Assembly: GCA_027488215.1 (NCBI GenBank)
Contig: JAIYCB010000031.1
Span: 283,223-347,222 of the forward strand
DNA: 64,000 nt
DNA from: Comamonadaceae bacterium
GTDB taxonomy: Bacteria; Pseudomonadota; Gammaproteobacteria; Burkholderiales; Burkholderiaceae_C
Reading direction: 5' to 3'
Shown: in pieces, positions 25,819 to 35,430 of the stretch
Position numbering within the stretch: the first letter of the stretch is position 1
Layout of the letters: each line of letters starts with the position of its first letter
Made by a program: the position numbers and the translations under genes
Notes under the pieces: generated by a model
Told to the model about the DNA's origin: nothing
Databases searched by the model: none
The model's input: the letters and a program-made list of their open reading frames with translations, nothing else

Positions 25819-28317
25819 ATGGAATTGAACAAAGCAGCATCGGTCGTGACCAAAGTCGGGCCATGGGCCTGGTGGCTGTCGTGGTGGCGCAGCCAATCGC
25901 CCAATCGGCAGGACCGTTTTGCCAACCTGGCCCCTGTGGCTGCGGTGGTGCTTTTTTTGGCTGCCATTGCCAGCGCTTTTTGGTACTTGCGCGTCGAAGA
26001 AATGGAACGCGAGCAAGAAGCCATCAAACGCGATGTGGAATACGCCCAGCAACGTCTGCGCCTGAGGTTGCTGGAGAGGCAAGAACAAGTCATGCGCTTG
26101 GCGCGGGATGTGTCCAACAAAGAAATCCGTGGTGAGCAATTTTTATCGCGTGCCGAGGCTCTGGTGCAGCAATACCCTGAATTTTTGTCATTGACCTGGA
26201 TCGATGACCGTCGCCGAATCATTGCCAACCAAAGCATCTCCAGCATTCCACCCAGCCAGCAACTGCGAGCGGGAACGGTACTGAAAATTGGGGAAACCGA
26301 AAGCCATTTCAGTCTGGCACGCGACCTGATGCAACCGATTTACGGTCAATCAAAAACCGAAGCCGATCGCGACACCCAGTTGTCGGTGCTGCAACTGCAT
26401 ACCCCATTGACCAACGACCAAGGGCGCTTCAGCGGGGTGATCCTGGCCGAATACAGCATGGAAGGTTTGCTGCGTTACGGTATCCCCACCGAAGTATTGG
26501 CCAAGTATGCGGTGGCCCTGCAGGACGGCAGCAGTCGCTTGTTGGCAGGACAGGTTATCCCTGAACGAATCGCCCTGTGGCGCTTGCTGCCGGGCAGTGA
26601 CAGGCGAAACAACGATTACGAAGTCCCTGTCTCCCCGGTGGGTAACGATCTGGTCTTGCGAGCGCAGGCATGGCGGACCTCGCAAGGCCTTGTGGGCAGC
26701 GGTCTTTTCTGGCTGGTCAGCGTGCTCAGCGTCATGACGGCGTGGATGCTGATCGGCAATTGGCGTCACACCCGCAGACGGCTGCAGGCGCAAAAGGCCC
26801 TGGTGGCCGAAACCAATTTCCGCCGCGCCATGGAGAACTCCATGCTCACAGGCATGCGCGCCCTGGACTTGCGCGGACGCATCACCTACGTCAACCCTGC
26901 GTTCTGTCAGATGACGGGCTGGAGCGAAGCCGACTTGGTCGGGGCAGTGGCGCCCTTTCCCTATTGGCCCGATCAGGACCGCGAGTTGCTGATGAAGCGG
27001 CTGGAAGAAGAAATCAGTGGCCAACACTCTGCCGGGGGCTTTCAGGTGCGGGTCAAACGCAAAAACGGCCAGTTGTTTGATGCCCGCATGTATGTTTCAC
27101 CCCTGATCGACGCCTCCGGCAAGCAAACCGGCTGGATGACTTCGATGACCGACATCACCGAGCCGAACCGAATTCGGGAACAGCTGGCCAGCTCACACGA
27201 GCGATTTACCATCGTGCTCGAAGCGCTGGATGCCTCGGTTTCGGTGGCCCCGCTGGGCAGCCAGGAGTTGCTGTTTGCCAACAAACTCTACCGGCTTTGG
27301 TTTGGACAGAACACCGAAGGCCACTTACGTCTGGTTCAGCAAGCCGGCGCCTACAGCGGCGAGCAAGCATCCGAAGATGTCGATGACCTGGCCGGCTTGC
27401 CCACCGAAAACCTGACGGTTGCCTCCTCAGAAAACGCAGAGATATTCCTGCCCGATCTGGGGAAATGGCTGGAAGTGCGCTCGCGCTATATCAACTGGGC
27501 CGATGGCCGTCTGGCACAAATGGTGATCGCCAGCGACATCACGCCACGCCGTCAGGCTGAAGAGCTTGCCGAGCAGCAAGCCGAGCGCGCGCAGACCGCC
27601 AGTCGCCTGATCACCATGGGCGAGATGGCCTCCAGCGTCGCGCATGAGTTGAACCAGCCCCTGACGGCCATCAGCAATTACTGCAGTGGCATGATCTCTC
27701 GCATCAAGACACAACAAGTCAACGAAGAAGACCTTTTGTCGGCACTGGACAAAACGGCCCGTCAAGCCCAAAGAGCCGGTCAAATCATTTTGCGCATTCG
27801 CAGTTTCGTCAAACGCAGTGAACCCAACCGCACACTGTCCGATGTTTCGGCCATGGTCAACGAATCGCTGGAGCTGGCCGAGATCGAGATGCGCCGGCGC
27901 AACGTGCGGCTGACCCACCACGTGGCCGCTCGCCTGCCTCAACTGATGGTGGACCCAATCCTGATTGAGCAGGTGCTGATCAACCTCATGAAGAACGCTG
28001 CCGAATCCATCGACAATGCCGAGCGCCCCACCGGGCAGCGCCAGGTTGAATTGCGCATCGTCCCCAAGCAAATCGACCAGCAATCGGTGGTTGAATTCTC
28101 TGTAAGTGACACCGGCCAGGGCTTGCCAGTGGAGGACACCGAGCGGGTGTACGAAGCCTTTTTCTCGACCAAGGTCGAAGGCATGGGCATTGGCCTGAAT
28201 TTATGCCGAAGCATCATCGAATCCCACCAGGGCAGGATCACTTCCGAGAACCTCTACAATTCGGGCGAGGTGACCGGATGTCGATTCTCCTTCTGGATAC
28301 CGGTCCAAGCCGGTTGA
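25819..28317 (+). CDS. Membrane PAS-domain sensor histidine kinase
   Basis: An 832-residue protein. Order: a first membrane helix at about 36-55 (LAPVAAVVLFLAAIASAFW), a large periplasmic region to about 290, a second helix (SGLFWLVSVLSVMTAWMLIG), a PAS domain (FRRAMENSMLTGMRALDLRG; NPAFCQMTGWSEADLVG) with PAC, a second degenerate PAS segment, then HisKA with the phospho-His at about 609 (MASSVAHELNQPLTAISNYC) and HATPase_c with NLMKNAAESID, DTGQGLP and GMGIGLNLCRSII. The HELNQPL box is the DctB/FixL type. The FixJ-type partner begins 29 bases later. Divergent transcription from aceE suggests, but does not prove, control of central carbon flow. Confidence 0.93.
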   Translation: MELNKAASVVTKVGPWAWWLSWWRSQSPNRQDRFANLAPVAAVVLFLAAIASAFWYLRVEEMEREQEAIKRDVEYAQQRLRLRLLERQEQVMRLARDVSNKEIRGEQFLSRAEALVQQYPEFLSLTWIDDRRRIIANQSISSIPPSQQLRAGTVLKIGETESHFSLARDLMQPIYGQSKTEADRDTQLSVLQLHTPLTNDQGRFSGVILAEYSMEGLLRYGIPTEVLAKYAVALQDGSSRLLAGQVIPERIALWRLLPGSDRRNNDYEVPVSPVGNDLVLRAQAWRTSQGLVGSGLFWLVSVLSVMTAWMLIGNWRHTRRRLQAQKALVAETNFRRAMENSMLTGMRALDLRGRITYVNPAFCQMTGWSEADLVGAVAPFPYWPDQDRELLMKRLEEEISGQHSAGGFQVRVKRKNGQLFDARMYVSPLIDASGKQTGWMTSMTDITEPNRIREQLASSHERFTIVLEALDASVSVAPLGSQELLFANKLYRLWFGQNTEGHLRLVQQAGAYSGEQASEDVDDLAGLPTENLTVASSENAEIFLPDLGKWLEVRSRYINWADGRLAQMVIASDITPRRQAEELAEQQAERAQTASRLITMGEMASSVAHELNQPLTAISNYCSGMISRIKTQQVNEEDLLSALDKTARQAQRAGQIILRIRSFVKRSEPNRTLSDVSAMVNESLELAEIEMRRRNVRLTHHVAARLPQLMVDPILIEQVLINLMKNAAESIDNAERPTGQRQVELRIVPKQIDQQSVVEFSVSDTGQGLPVEDTERVYEAFFSTKVEGMGIGLNLCRSIIESHQGRITSENLYNSGEVTGCRFSFWIPVQAG

Positions 28318-28345
28318 CCACACAACAACCCACTGGGGTAAGCGA

Positions 28346-28972
28346 ATGAGTTTGATACCAAAAAAAGGCACAGTTTATGTTGTCGATGACGATGAAGCGG
28401 TGCGCGATTCCTTGCAGTGGCTGCTCGAAGGCAAGGATTACCGGGTGAGGTGCTTTGACAGCGCCGAATCCTTCATCAGCCGCTACGATCCAAGAGAAGT
28501 CGCCTGCCTGATCGCCGACATCCGGATGGGTGGCATGACCGGTCTGGAATTGCAAGACCGCCTGATTGAGCGCAAATCTCCACTGCCCATCGTGTTCATC
28601 ACCGGCCACGGCGACGTGCCCATGGCTGTGAACACCATGAAAAAAGGCGCGATGGACTTCATCCAGAAACCCTTCAAGGAAGAAGAATTATTGAGTTTGG
28701 TCGAGCGTATGCTGGACGAGGCCCGTGAGGCATTTGCGGGCTACCAGCAAGCGGCCAGTCGCGATGCCCTGCTGTCTAAGTTGACAGGTCGCGAAGCCCA
28801 GGTGCTCGAGCGCATCGTCGCAGGCCGCCTGAACAAACAGATCGCCGACGATCTGGGCATCAGCATCAAGACCGTGGAAGCGCACCGCGCCAACATCATG
28901 GAAAAGCTCAACGCCAACACCGTGGCCGACCTGCTAAAGATCGCGCTGGGGCAAAACGCTCCCAAGGCCTGA
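28346..28972 (+). CDS. FixJ/TtrR-family LuxR-type response regulator
   Basis: A 208-residue protein. The receiver has VDDDEAVRDSL near the N-terminus, the phospho-acceptor Asp at about 58 (CLIADIRMGGMTG), VFITGHGDVPMAV and FIQKPFKEEELL, all typical of FixJ. The C-terminal LuxR-type helix-turn-helix (about 140-200) shows LTGREAQVLERIVAGRLNKQIADDLGIS and TVEAHRANIMEKL. It is the partner of the upstream PAS kinase and is followed by a strong terminator, so the pair forms its own operon. The target is unknown; the divergent aceE operon is the nearest candidate. Confidence 0.94.
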   Translation: MSLIPKKGTVYVVDDDEAVRDSLQWLLEGKDYRVRCFDSAESFISRYDPREVACLIADIRMGGMTGLELQDRLIERKSPLPIVFITGHGDVPMAVNTMKKGAMDFIQKPFKEEELLSLVERMLDEAREAFAGYQQAASRDALLSKLTGREAQVLERIVAGRLNKQIADDLGISIKTVEAHRANIMEKLNANTVADLLKIALGQNAPKA

Positions 28973-28989
28973 ACTGAGCCACGCTGTCC

Positions 28990-29026
28990 AAAACGCCCGC
29001 ACCCGTCGGGCGTTTTGCATTTTTTC
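28990..29026 (+). terminator. Rho-independent terminator after the FixJ-type regulator
   Basis: AAAACGCCCG and CGGGCGTTTT form a perfect 10-bp stem with a 7-base loop, followed by GCATTTTTT. It lies 18 bases past the regulator's stop and before folD. Confidence 0.85.
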
Positions 29027-29050
29027 TCTGAATTTTTTGATTTCTCATCT

Positions 29051-29902
29051 ATGACCGCCCAATTGATCGACGGCAACGCACTCTCCAAACAACTTCGCAG
29101 CGAAGTGGCTACCCGTGCTCAGGCCCTCAAGGCCAAGGGCGTGACCCCGGGTTTGGCCGTGGTACTGGTGGGCGACAACCCTGCAAGCCAGGTGTATGTG
29201 CGCAACAAGGTCAAGGCCTGCGAGGACAGCGGGCTCCATTCGGTGCTGGAAAAATACGACGCCGACATGACCGAAGCCGACTTGCTGGCCCGCGTGGAAG
29301 CGCTCAACAACGATCCCCGCATCCATGGCATCCTGGTTCAGTTGCCCCTGCCCGCGCACATCGACGCGCAAAAGGTCATCGAAGCCATCAGCCCCGCCAA
29401 AGATGTGGACGGTTTTCACATCGCGAGCGCCGGTGCGCTCATGACCGGCATGCCAGGTTTTTGGCCCTGCACACCTTATGGCTGCATGAAGATGCTCGAA
29501 AGCATTCGCTACGACCTGCGCGGCAAACACGCCGTGGTCATAGGCCGCAGCAACATCGTGGGCAAACCCATGGCGCTGATGTTGCTGCAAAAAGACGCCA
29601 CGGTGACGGTGGCGCATTCACGCACTCAAAACCTCAAAGCTCTGACCTTGCAAGCCGACGTGATCGTGGCTGCTGTGGGCAAGCGCAACGTGCTCACGGC
29701 CGAGATGGTCAAGCCCGGCGCTGTGGTACTGGACGTGGGCATGAACCGCAACGACGAAGGCAAGCTCTGCGGCGACGTGGACTTTGAAGGCGTCAAAGCA
29801 GTTGCGGGCTACATCACCCCCGTGCCCGGCGGTGTGGGGCCTATGACCATCACCATGCTGTTGGTCAACACCCTTGAAGCCGCAGAACGCGCCTCCAATT
29901 AA
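29051..29902 (+). CDS. folD: Methylenetetrahydrofolate dehydrogenase/cyclohydrolase FolD
   Basis: A 283-residue protein, the usual FolD length, from [12 protein letters not shown]. The family signatures are present: the catalytic Lys in [23 protein letters not shown], the NADP-binding [15 protein letters not shown], and the C-terminal [15 protein letters not shown]. The bifunctional cytoplasmic enzyme oxidises 5,10-methylene-THF to methenyl-THF and hydrolyses it to 10-formyl-THF for purine and formyl-Met synthesis. It follows the terminator of the two-component pair and is 37 bases ahead of the oligopeptidase gene, so the two may be transcribed together. Confidence 0.97.
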   Translation: MTAQLIDGNALSKQLRSEVATRAQALKAKGVTPGLAVVLVGDNPASQVYVRNKVKACEDSGLHSVLEKYDADMTEADLLARVEALNNDPRIHGILVQLPLPAHIDAQKVIEAISPAKDVDGFHIASAGALMTGMPGFWPCTPYGCMKMLESIRYDLRGKHAVVIGRSNIVGKPMALMLLQKDATVTVAHSRTQNLKALTLQADVIVAAVGKRNVLTAEMVKPGAVVLDVGMNRNDEGKLCGDVDFEGVKAVAGYITPVPGGVGPMTITMLLVNTLEAAERASN

Positions 29903-29939
29903 AAACAAATCTCTTGCACTTGATCTTCTGGAAATGCCC

Positions 29940-31979
29940 ATGACCAACCCCTTGCTCGATACCTCTAGCCTGCCCCTGTTTGACCGCATCGCCCCTGAGC
30001 ATGTGGCCCCGGCCATGGACGAACTGCTGGCTGCGGCCGATCAGGCGCTGGAAAAGGTCACATCGGCCGACTTCCCGGCTGACTGGAAAGCCATCGCCAC
30101 CACGCTGGACGTGAGCACTGAGCGACTGGGGATGGCCTGGGGCGCAGTCTCACACCTCAATAGCGTGGCCGACACACCCGAGTTGCGCGCTGCCTACAAC
30201 GCCGCCCTGCCCCGCGTGACCGAGTTTTGGACACGCTTGGGCAGCGACGAGCGCCTGTATGCCAAATACAAGGCCATTGACCCCACCACCCTCAACACCG
30301 AACAGACACAAGCCCACAAAAACGCCCAGCGCGGCTTTGTGTTGGGCGGTGCCGAACTGCAAGGCGCGGCCAAAGAACGCTACGCCGCCATTCAGGAACG
30401 TTTGGCCGAAATCACACAAAAGTTCAGCGAAAACACGCTGGATGCCACAGACAAATTTTCCCTGTACGTCAGCGAAGACCAGCTCCAGGGCGTGCCCGCC
30501 GACGTGGTGCAAGCCACCCGCGACGCGGCCCAAAAAGAAGGCAAAGAAGGTCACCGCCTGTCGCTCAAGATGCCGGTGTATTTGCCCGTGATGCAGTTCG
30601 CCGACAGCGGCGCCTTGCGCGAACAGCTCTACAAAGCCCACGTCACCCGCGCCTCAGACCAAGCCCCCGAAGACACCAAGCAGTTCGACAACACCGCCTT
30701 GATGCAAGAGATCCTAGCCCTGCGCCAAGAAGAAGCCCGCCTGCTGGGTTTTGACAATTACGCGCAAGTGTCGGTCGTGCCCAAAATGGCCGAATCGCCC
30801 GAAAAAGTCATCGGCTTTTTGCGCGACTTGGCGGTCAAAGCCCGCCCCTTTGCCGAAAAAGACCTGGCCGACCTGCGCGAATTTGCCGCCAACGCGCTGG
30901 GCATCACCGGCCCGTTGAACGCTTGGGACGTGCCCTATCTGTCTGAAAAGCTCAAGGAAGCGCGCTACAGCTTCAGCGAGCAAGAGGTCAAGCAGTACTT
31001 CACCGCGCCCAAGGTGCTGGCGGGCCTGTTCAAGATCATTGAAACGCTGTTTGAAGTCAGTATCCGCCCCGACCAAGCGCCCGTATGGCACCCAGCGGTG
31101 GCCTTTTACCGGATCGAGCGCGACGGCCAGCTGATTGGCCAGTTCTACCTGGACCCCCCAGCCCGCGCAGGCAAGCGCGGCGGCGCCTGGATGGACGATG
31201 TGCGCGGCCGCTGGCAGCGCCCCGACACCGGCGTGCTGCAAACACCCGTGGCGCATTTGGTGTGCAACTTTGCCGAAGGCGTCAATGGCCAGCCCGCTTT
31301 GCTCACGCACGACGACGTCATCACCCTCTTCCACGAATTCGGCCACGGCCTGCACCACATGCTCACCCAAGTGAGCGAGCGCGATGTCTCGGGCATCAGC
31401 GGCGTGGAATGGGACGCGGTCGAGTTGCCCAGCCAGTTCATGGAAAACTTCTGCTGGGAATGGTCGGTGCTGCGCCACATGACCGCCCATGTGGAAACAG
31501 GCGAACCCCTGCCGCGCGCCCTGTTCGACAAGATGCTGGCCGCCAAAAACTTCCAAAGCGGCTTCCAAACGCTGCGCCAGATCGAGTTTGCGCTGTTCGA
31601 CATGCTGGTGCACTCTGAGCACGACCCGGCGCAAGACTTCATGCCCCTGCTGAGCCAAGTGCGTGACGAAGTGGCCGTGCTGCGACCACCCGCCTTCAAC
31701 CGCATGGCCCACACCTTCAGCCACATCTTTGCGGGCGGATACGCCGCGGGTTATTACAGCTACAAATGGGCCGAAGTGCTGAGCGCCGACGCCTACGCCG
31801 CATTTGAAGAAACCGCCGCCGAAGACGGCACGCCCAGCGTGGAAACCGGCCGCCTGTACCGCCAAGCCATTCTGGAAGCGGGTGGCAGCCGCCCGGCGCT
31901 GGAATCGTTCAAAGCCTTCCGGGGCCGCGAGCCGAGCCTGGACGCTTTGCTGCGACATCAGGGCATGGTGGCCGCTTGA
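29940..31979 (+). CDS. prlC: Oligopeptidase A (M3 family metallopeptidase)
   Basis: A 679-residue protein from MTNPLLDTSSLPLFDRIAPEHV; an ATG two codons earlier is possible. The M3 zinc site FHEFGHGLHHML is at about 464 (His465, Glu466, His469), with the third ligand Glu in SGVEWDAVELPSQFMEN. The flanking GAWMDDVRGRW and FAGGYAAGYYSYKWAEVLSADAY are strongly conserved in OpdA/PrlC. The cytoplasmic enzyme degrades signal peptides and other oligopeptides. The length and motifs leave little doubt. The 144-base gap after its stop shows no gene or clear terminator. Confidence 0.95.
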   Translation: MTNPLLDTSSLPLFDRIAPEHVAPAMDELLAAADQALEKVTSADFPADWKAIATTLDVSTERLGMAWGAVSHLNSVADTPELRAAYNAALPRVTEFWTRLGSDERLYAKYKAIDPTTLNTEQTQAHKNAQRGFVLGGAELQGAAKERYAAIQERLAEITQKFSENTLDATDKFSLYVSEDQLQGVPADVVQATRDAAQKEGKEGHRLSLKMPVYLPVMQFADSGALREQLYKAHVTRASDQAPEDTKQFDNTALMQEILALRQEEARLLGFDNYAQVSVVPKMAESPEKVIGFLRDLAVKARPFAEKDLADLREFAANALGITGPLNAWDVPYLSEKLKEARYSFSEQEVKQYFTAPKVLAGLFKIIETLFEVSIRPDQAPVWHPAVAFYRIERDGQLIGQFYLDPPARAGKRGGAWMDDVRGRWQRPDTGVLQTPVAHLVCNFAEGVNGQPALLTHDDVITLFHEFGHGLHHMLTQVSERDVSGISGVEWDAVELPSQFMENFCWEWSVLRHMTAHVETGEPLPRALFDKMLAAKNFQSGFQTLRQIEFALFDMLVHSEHDPAQDFMPLLSQVRDEVAVLRPPAFNRMAHTFSHIFAGGYAAGYYSYKWAEVLSADAYAAFEETAAEDGTPSVETGRLYRQAILEAGGSRPALESFKAFRGREPSLDALLRHQGMVAA

Positions 31980-32123
31980 AAATGACGGCCTGTTAAACCT
32001 GTTTTGGGGTGATTGTGAAGCTGCCGATGCGAACAAAGCATAAGCAGTTTGTTCACCCTCTCATGGCTTCAGCTAACTAATGCACGTCACCTGCGGAGTT
32101 CATGGGCCGATGAACTCCCCACT

Positions 32124-32867
32124 TCAGTTGAGTTTGATGGCAGAGATCGCCCCGCTGCTTGAGCATGCGCCATATACGGTGCGGAACCTCATGCTTAAAC
32201 TGAAACTTGTCTGGTTGATTTCTTCTGCCTCGAATAGCTCATTGGTTTTGCCGTCACATGACATAGGACCAACAATTCTTCCTGTGCCGCCTGTGGAAAT
32301 ATAAGCACCTTTCACCACACACCCATCGGCAATGAGATTGAAGGTTCCGGTGCCAGGGTTGTGGAAGATCTGAAAGTTAAGTGACCCTTCCTCCCGAACA
32401 CTCGAACCACAGGTGAATGTTTCACGAAATGCACCCGAATAGCTGCCTGTCAAGTTGGGCGTCGAAAAAGTGAAGCGTTCAAGATCAATCCGCCCACTCC
32501 TGCCATCGTAGCTGTAGGTGAAGACCGCAGCATTCGATGCCGTGAACTCCACCTCAGCCGTTCCGACTGGGGTTGTGTTGACATTGGCTGGGTTGTAATT
32601 GGCTTGTGGCGGCGTCCCCGTGCTACGGTAGAGGTTGCCTTTGAGCTTGTTGGATTGAAGTTCGCCAGACAGTGTCAAAAAACTCGCCTTGCCGTCATCG
32701 CCATAGTGAAACCAAGCCATGACCACAGTGGTGTTCTGTTGGCTGAAGTTCCACCCCATGCCACTCATGGAGGGGTTCCACCAAAAGTCCTGATAGACGG
32801 TAGCTTCAGCTCGGCCCATCAGCAGACCCAAGAGCAAAGAAATGACGAGCGCGAGTCGTTTAAGCAT
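32124..32867 (-). CDS. Secreted beta-rich protein of unknown function
   Basis: A 247-residue protein with a Sec signal peptide (LALVISLLLGLLMGRAEA, cleavage probably before TVYQ). The mature N-terminus FWWNPSMSGMGWNFSQQNTTVVMAWFHY is a motif seen at the start of many exported proteobacterial proteins of the pattern WNPxxSGxGxN, followed by WF-x-Y-x-x-x-G-K. Cysteine residues (FTCGSS, ADGCVV, PMSCDG, GACSSS) could form two disulfides, which fits a periplasmic or extracellular place. No enzyme motif is visible. It lies alone downstream of the tRNA-Val terminator on the same strand. Confidence 0.7.
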   Translation of the reverse strand: MLKRLALVISLLLGLLMGRAEATVYQDFWWNPSMSGMGWNFSQQNTTVVMAWFHYGDDGKASFLTLSGELQSNKLKGNLYRSTGTPPQANYNPANVNTTPVGTAEVEFTASNAAVFTYSYDGRSGRIDLERFTFSTPNLTGSYSGAFRETFTCGSSVREEGSLNFQIFHNPGTGTFNLIADGCVVKGAYISTGGTGRIVGPMSCDGKTNELFEAEEINQTSFSLSMRFRTVYGACSSSGAISAIKLN

Positions 32868-32951
32868 GGGGGATTCCTGTTCAAAGGTAAGTTTTATAGA
32901 CGTCCAAGGCGGTTTACGAAAGACTTTTGAGAAGCTGACGTCATAACCATG

Positions 32952-32984
32952 AAAAAAGCACCTGGCGTTTCCGCCAAGTGCTTG
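32952..32984 (-). terminator. Rho-independent terminator of the tRNA-Val unit
   Basis: On the minus strand the stem AAGCACTTGGCG pairs with CGCCAGGTGCTT around a GAAA loop, with one G-T pair, and runs into TTTTTT. It begins about 17 bases downstream of the tRNA 3' end. Confidence 0.85.
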
Positions 32985-33000
32985 ATTTTCCTACCGAATT

Positions 33001-33077
33001 TGGTAGGCGCGACTAGATTCGAACTAGCGACCCCCACCATGTCAAGGTGGTGCTCTAACCAACTGAGCTACGCGCCT
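33001..33077 (-). tRNA. tRNA-Val (anticodon GAC)
   Basis: The minus strand folds into a full cloverleaf of 77 bases with encoded CCA. The acceptor stem is AGGCGCG with CGCGCCT; the D arm includes AGCTCAGTTGGTTAGAGC; the anticodon stem CCACC/GGTGG carries the loop TTGACAT with anticodon GAC; the T arm has GTTCGAATC with a TTCGAAT loop. GAC reads valine GTC and GTT codons. A terminator follows it. Confidence 0.97.
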
Positions 33078-33140
33078 GCTAAGCCTTGAATTATAGCTTC
33101 AAAAAAACCAATGACTGACCTGACGCTTGCACAGGCGACT

Positions 33141-35426
33141 TCAGCGCCTGCGTGCGGCCCTGACGCCTTTGACACCGCGAACGGTGACCAAGACCCGGTT
33201 CAGACTCACAGCGTCCCCGATTTCCACCGTGAAGGTCATCCAGGCTGTGCCTTTAACAGACTGGGTCTGAACGCCGATCACGTTCATCTTTTCTTTGGCA
33301 AAGACTTCGGAGATGTCGCGCAGCAAACCTTGTCGGTCAAATGCCTCCACCGAGACATCGACCGGGTAAACCGATGCATCGGCCCCCTTGTGATCGCCCC
33401 AGCGCACATCAATCACCCGCTCACCATGACGCGAAGCCAGTTCGCGGAAGTTGCTGCAGTCTTGCCTGTGGATGCTCACCCCCTTGCCGCGTGTGACGAA
33501 ACCACTGATGGCATCGGGTGGTGCGGGCTTGCAGCAGCGCGACAACTGCGTGAGCAGTGAATCCACCCCCACCACCAGCACGCCCGATGTCGATTTGCGG
33601 CTGACCGTACCTTTGAACTTCTTATGAAAATACTCGTCGGGCTCCAGCGCAGGCTCGGGCGGGTTGAGCAAAACCTCGATGTTGCGCAGTGAGTACTCAT
33701 CCTTGCCCACCACCTCGAACAGACCATCGGCCGACTTGAAGCCCAGTTGACTGGCCAAATCGTCCAAGCGGATCGCGGTGCGACCTAGGCGCTGCAAGGA
33801 TTTTTCGACCGCCTCGCGGCCCCGGGCAATGGTTTCAGCGCTGACTTGTGCATTGAACCAGGCACGCACTTTGGCCCGTGCGCGTGGGCTGGCCAAAAAG
33901 CCCAACTCGGCGTTGAGCCAGTCACGTGAAGGACCGCCCTCTTTGATGGCCGTGATCTCCACCGTCTGGCCGTTGGCCAGCGGGGTGTTCAAGGGCACCA
34001 TCGCCCCGTCCACCTTGGCCCCCCGGCAGCGATGGCCCAGATTGGTGTGCACCGTGTAAGCAAAGTCGATGGGTGTAGCGCCTTGCGGCAACTCGACCAC
34101 AGCAGCGTCGGGCGTCAGCACATAGATGCGGTCGTCAAACAAGCCACTGCCTGGCGCACCGGCTTGCGCCGCACCCGCCAAGTCACGCTCCCAGGCCAAC
34201 AATTGCCGCAAAACGGCGATTTTGGTCTCGTATTCACTGGTGGCCGACACCCCGGCATAACCCTTGGCCCCGGCCTCCTTGTAAGCCCAGTGCGCAGCCA
34301 CGCCATGCTCGGCATGTTGGTGCATGGCCTGGGTGCGAATTTGCACCTCGATCGGGCCGCCATCGACATCGCGCACCACGGTGTGCAGTGACTGGTAGCC
34401 GTTGGCTTTGGGCTTGGCGATGTAGTCGTCAAACTCTTCGGCAATGGGCACAAATTGCTCATGCACCCAGCTGAGCACCTGGTAGCAATCGGCCACGTTG
34501 GGCACCACCACGCGCAGCGCGCGGACGTCAAACACGCGCTCAAACGGCAGGGATTTGCCTCGCATTTTCTTGACGATGCTGTAGATGTGTTTGGGTCGCC
34601 CCTCAACGGTGGCGGCAATGCCCTGGCTGGCCAAGGCTTGCTGCAGCCGTTCGCGCAGGGCCACCATGTAGCGTTCCCGTTCGGTGCGCTTCTCGTCCAG
34701 CAGTCGGGCAATGTCCTTGTAGGTGGCAGGCTCCAGAAAGCGGAAGGACAGGTCCTCCATCTCCCACTTGATTTGCCAGATGCCCAAGCGGTTGGCCAAA
34801 GGTGCGAACACTTGCAAGGACTCGCTGGCCAATGCAGGAGGCACCGGTAATTTGGTGCTGGCGTAATGGCGCAGGGTTTGCAGACGCGAGGCCAGACGCA
34901 GCATGACCACACGCAAGTCGCGACTGAACGCCAGCAGCATCTTGCGCACGTTTTCGGTTTGCAAGCGGGGGCTGAGCGGCGTGTTGTCCGGTCCCTGCGT
35001 GTGGGGCTCGGCTGCTCGGGACAAGCGCTGCACGATCACCAGCTGGTGGGTCTGTAGGGCCAGTTGCGCCAGCTGCGGCCCAAAGGCCTTGGACATCACC
35101 TCTTCGGGCTTGTTCAGGTGTGGGCAGGCATAGACCAGGTAGCTGGCCGCCTGCAGGGCCACCGAACCGCCAATCTCGGCCAGGATCGCGACCACCGCAT
35201 CGGCATGCGCCAGGATGTTCTCGCCTGTGTCCAGCGTCTCGCCAGCAATCAGGGGTTCGGCAAAGGCGCGGGCTTTGGCCAGGATGTCGCCGTGCTGGGC
35301 ACTTTCGGCGGCATCGGCCGTGGCGAGCATCACGGGCGGCAATGAATCTGAAGTCAAGTTCGGCGCGTGCAAGCGACCCGATGGCGACATCGGCCTGGCG
35401 GAATGGCTGGAAGTGGGGCTGACCAT
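33141..35426 (-). CDS. relA: RelA-type (p)ppGpp synthetase with inactive hydrolase domain
   Basis: A 761-residue protein if started at MVSPTSSHS (35426, 4 bases after the upstream hydrolase stop); a Met at 35459 would overlap that gene. The N-terminal HD-type domain lacks the His-Asp pair, reading ILAHADAVVAILAEIG and YACPHLNKPEE, so hydrolysis is not expected. The synthetase domain has RVFDVRALRVVV and EFDDYIAKPKANGYQSLHTVV. The EFDD acidic motif marks the RelA type, not the RVKD of SpoT-like bifunctional enzymes. TGS (VYVLTP-like IYVLTPDAAVVELP), a zinc-finger/helical region (LSRCCKPAPPD) and a C-terminal ACT domain complete it. It makes the alarmone on stalled ribosomes. Confidence 0.95.
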   Translation of the reverse strand: MVSPTSSHSARPMSPSGRLHAPNLTSDSLPPVMLATADAAESAQHGDILAKARAFAEPLIAGETLDTGENILAHADAVVAILAEIGGSVALQAASYLVYACPHLNKPEEVMSKAFGPQLAQLALQTHQLVIVQRLSRAAEPHTQGPDNTPLSPRLQTENVRKMLLAFSRDLRVVMLRLASRLQTLRHYASTKLPVPPALASESLQVFAPLANRLGIWQIKWEMEDLSFRFLEPATYKDIARLLDEKRTERERYMVALRERLQQALASQGIAATVEGRPKHIYSIVKKMRGKSLPFERVFDVRALRVVVPNVADCYQVLSWVHEQFVPIAEEFDDYIAKPKANGYQSLHTVVRDVDGGPIEVQIRTQAMHQHAEHGVAAHWAYKEAGAKGYAGVSATSEYETKIAVLRQLLAWERDLAGAAQAGAPGSGLFDDRIYVLTPDAAVVELPQGATPIDFAYTVHTNLGHRCRGAKVDGAMVPLNTPLANGQTVEITAIKEGGPSRDWLNAELGFLASPRARAKVRAWFNAQVSAETIARGREAVEKSLQRLGRTAIRLDDLASQLGFKSADGLFEVVGKDEYSLRNIEVLLNPPEPALEPDEYFHKKFKGTVSRKSTSGVLVVGVDSLLTQLSRCCKPAPPDAISGFVTRGKGVSIHRQDCSNFRELASRHGERVIDVRWGDHKGADASVYPVDVSVEAFDRQGLLRDISEVFAKEKMNVIGVQTQSVKGTAWMTFTVEIGDAVSLNRVLVTVRGVKGVRAARRR

Positions 35427-35430
35427 GGTC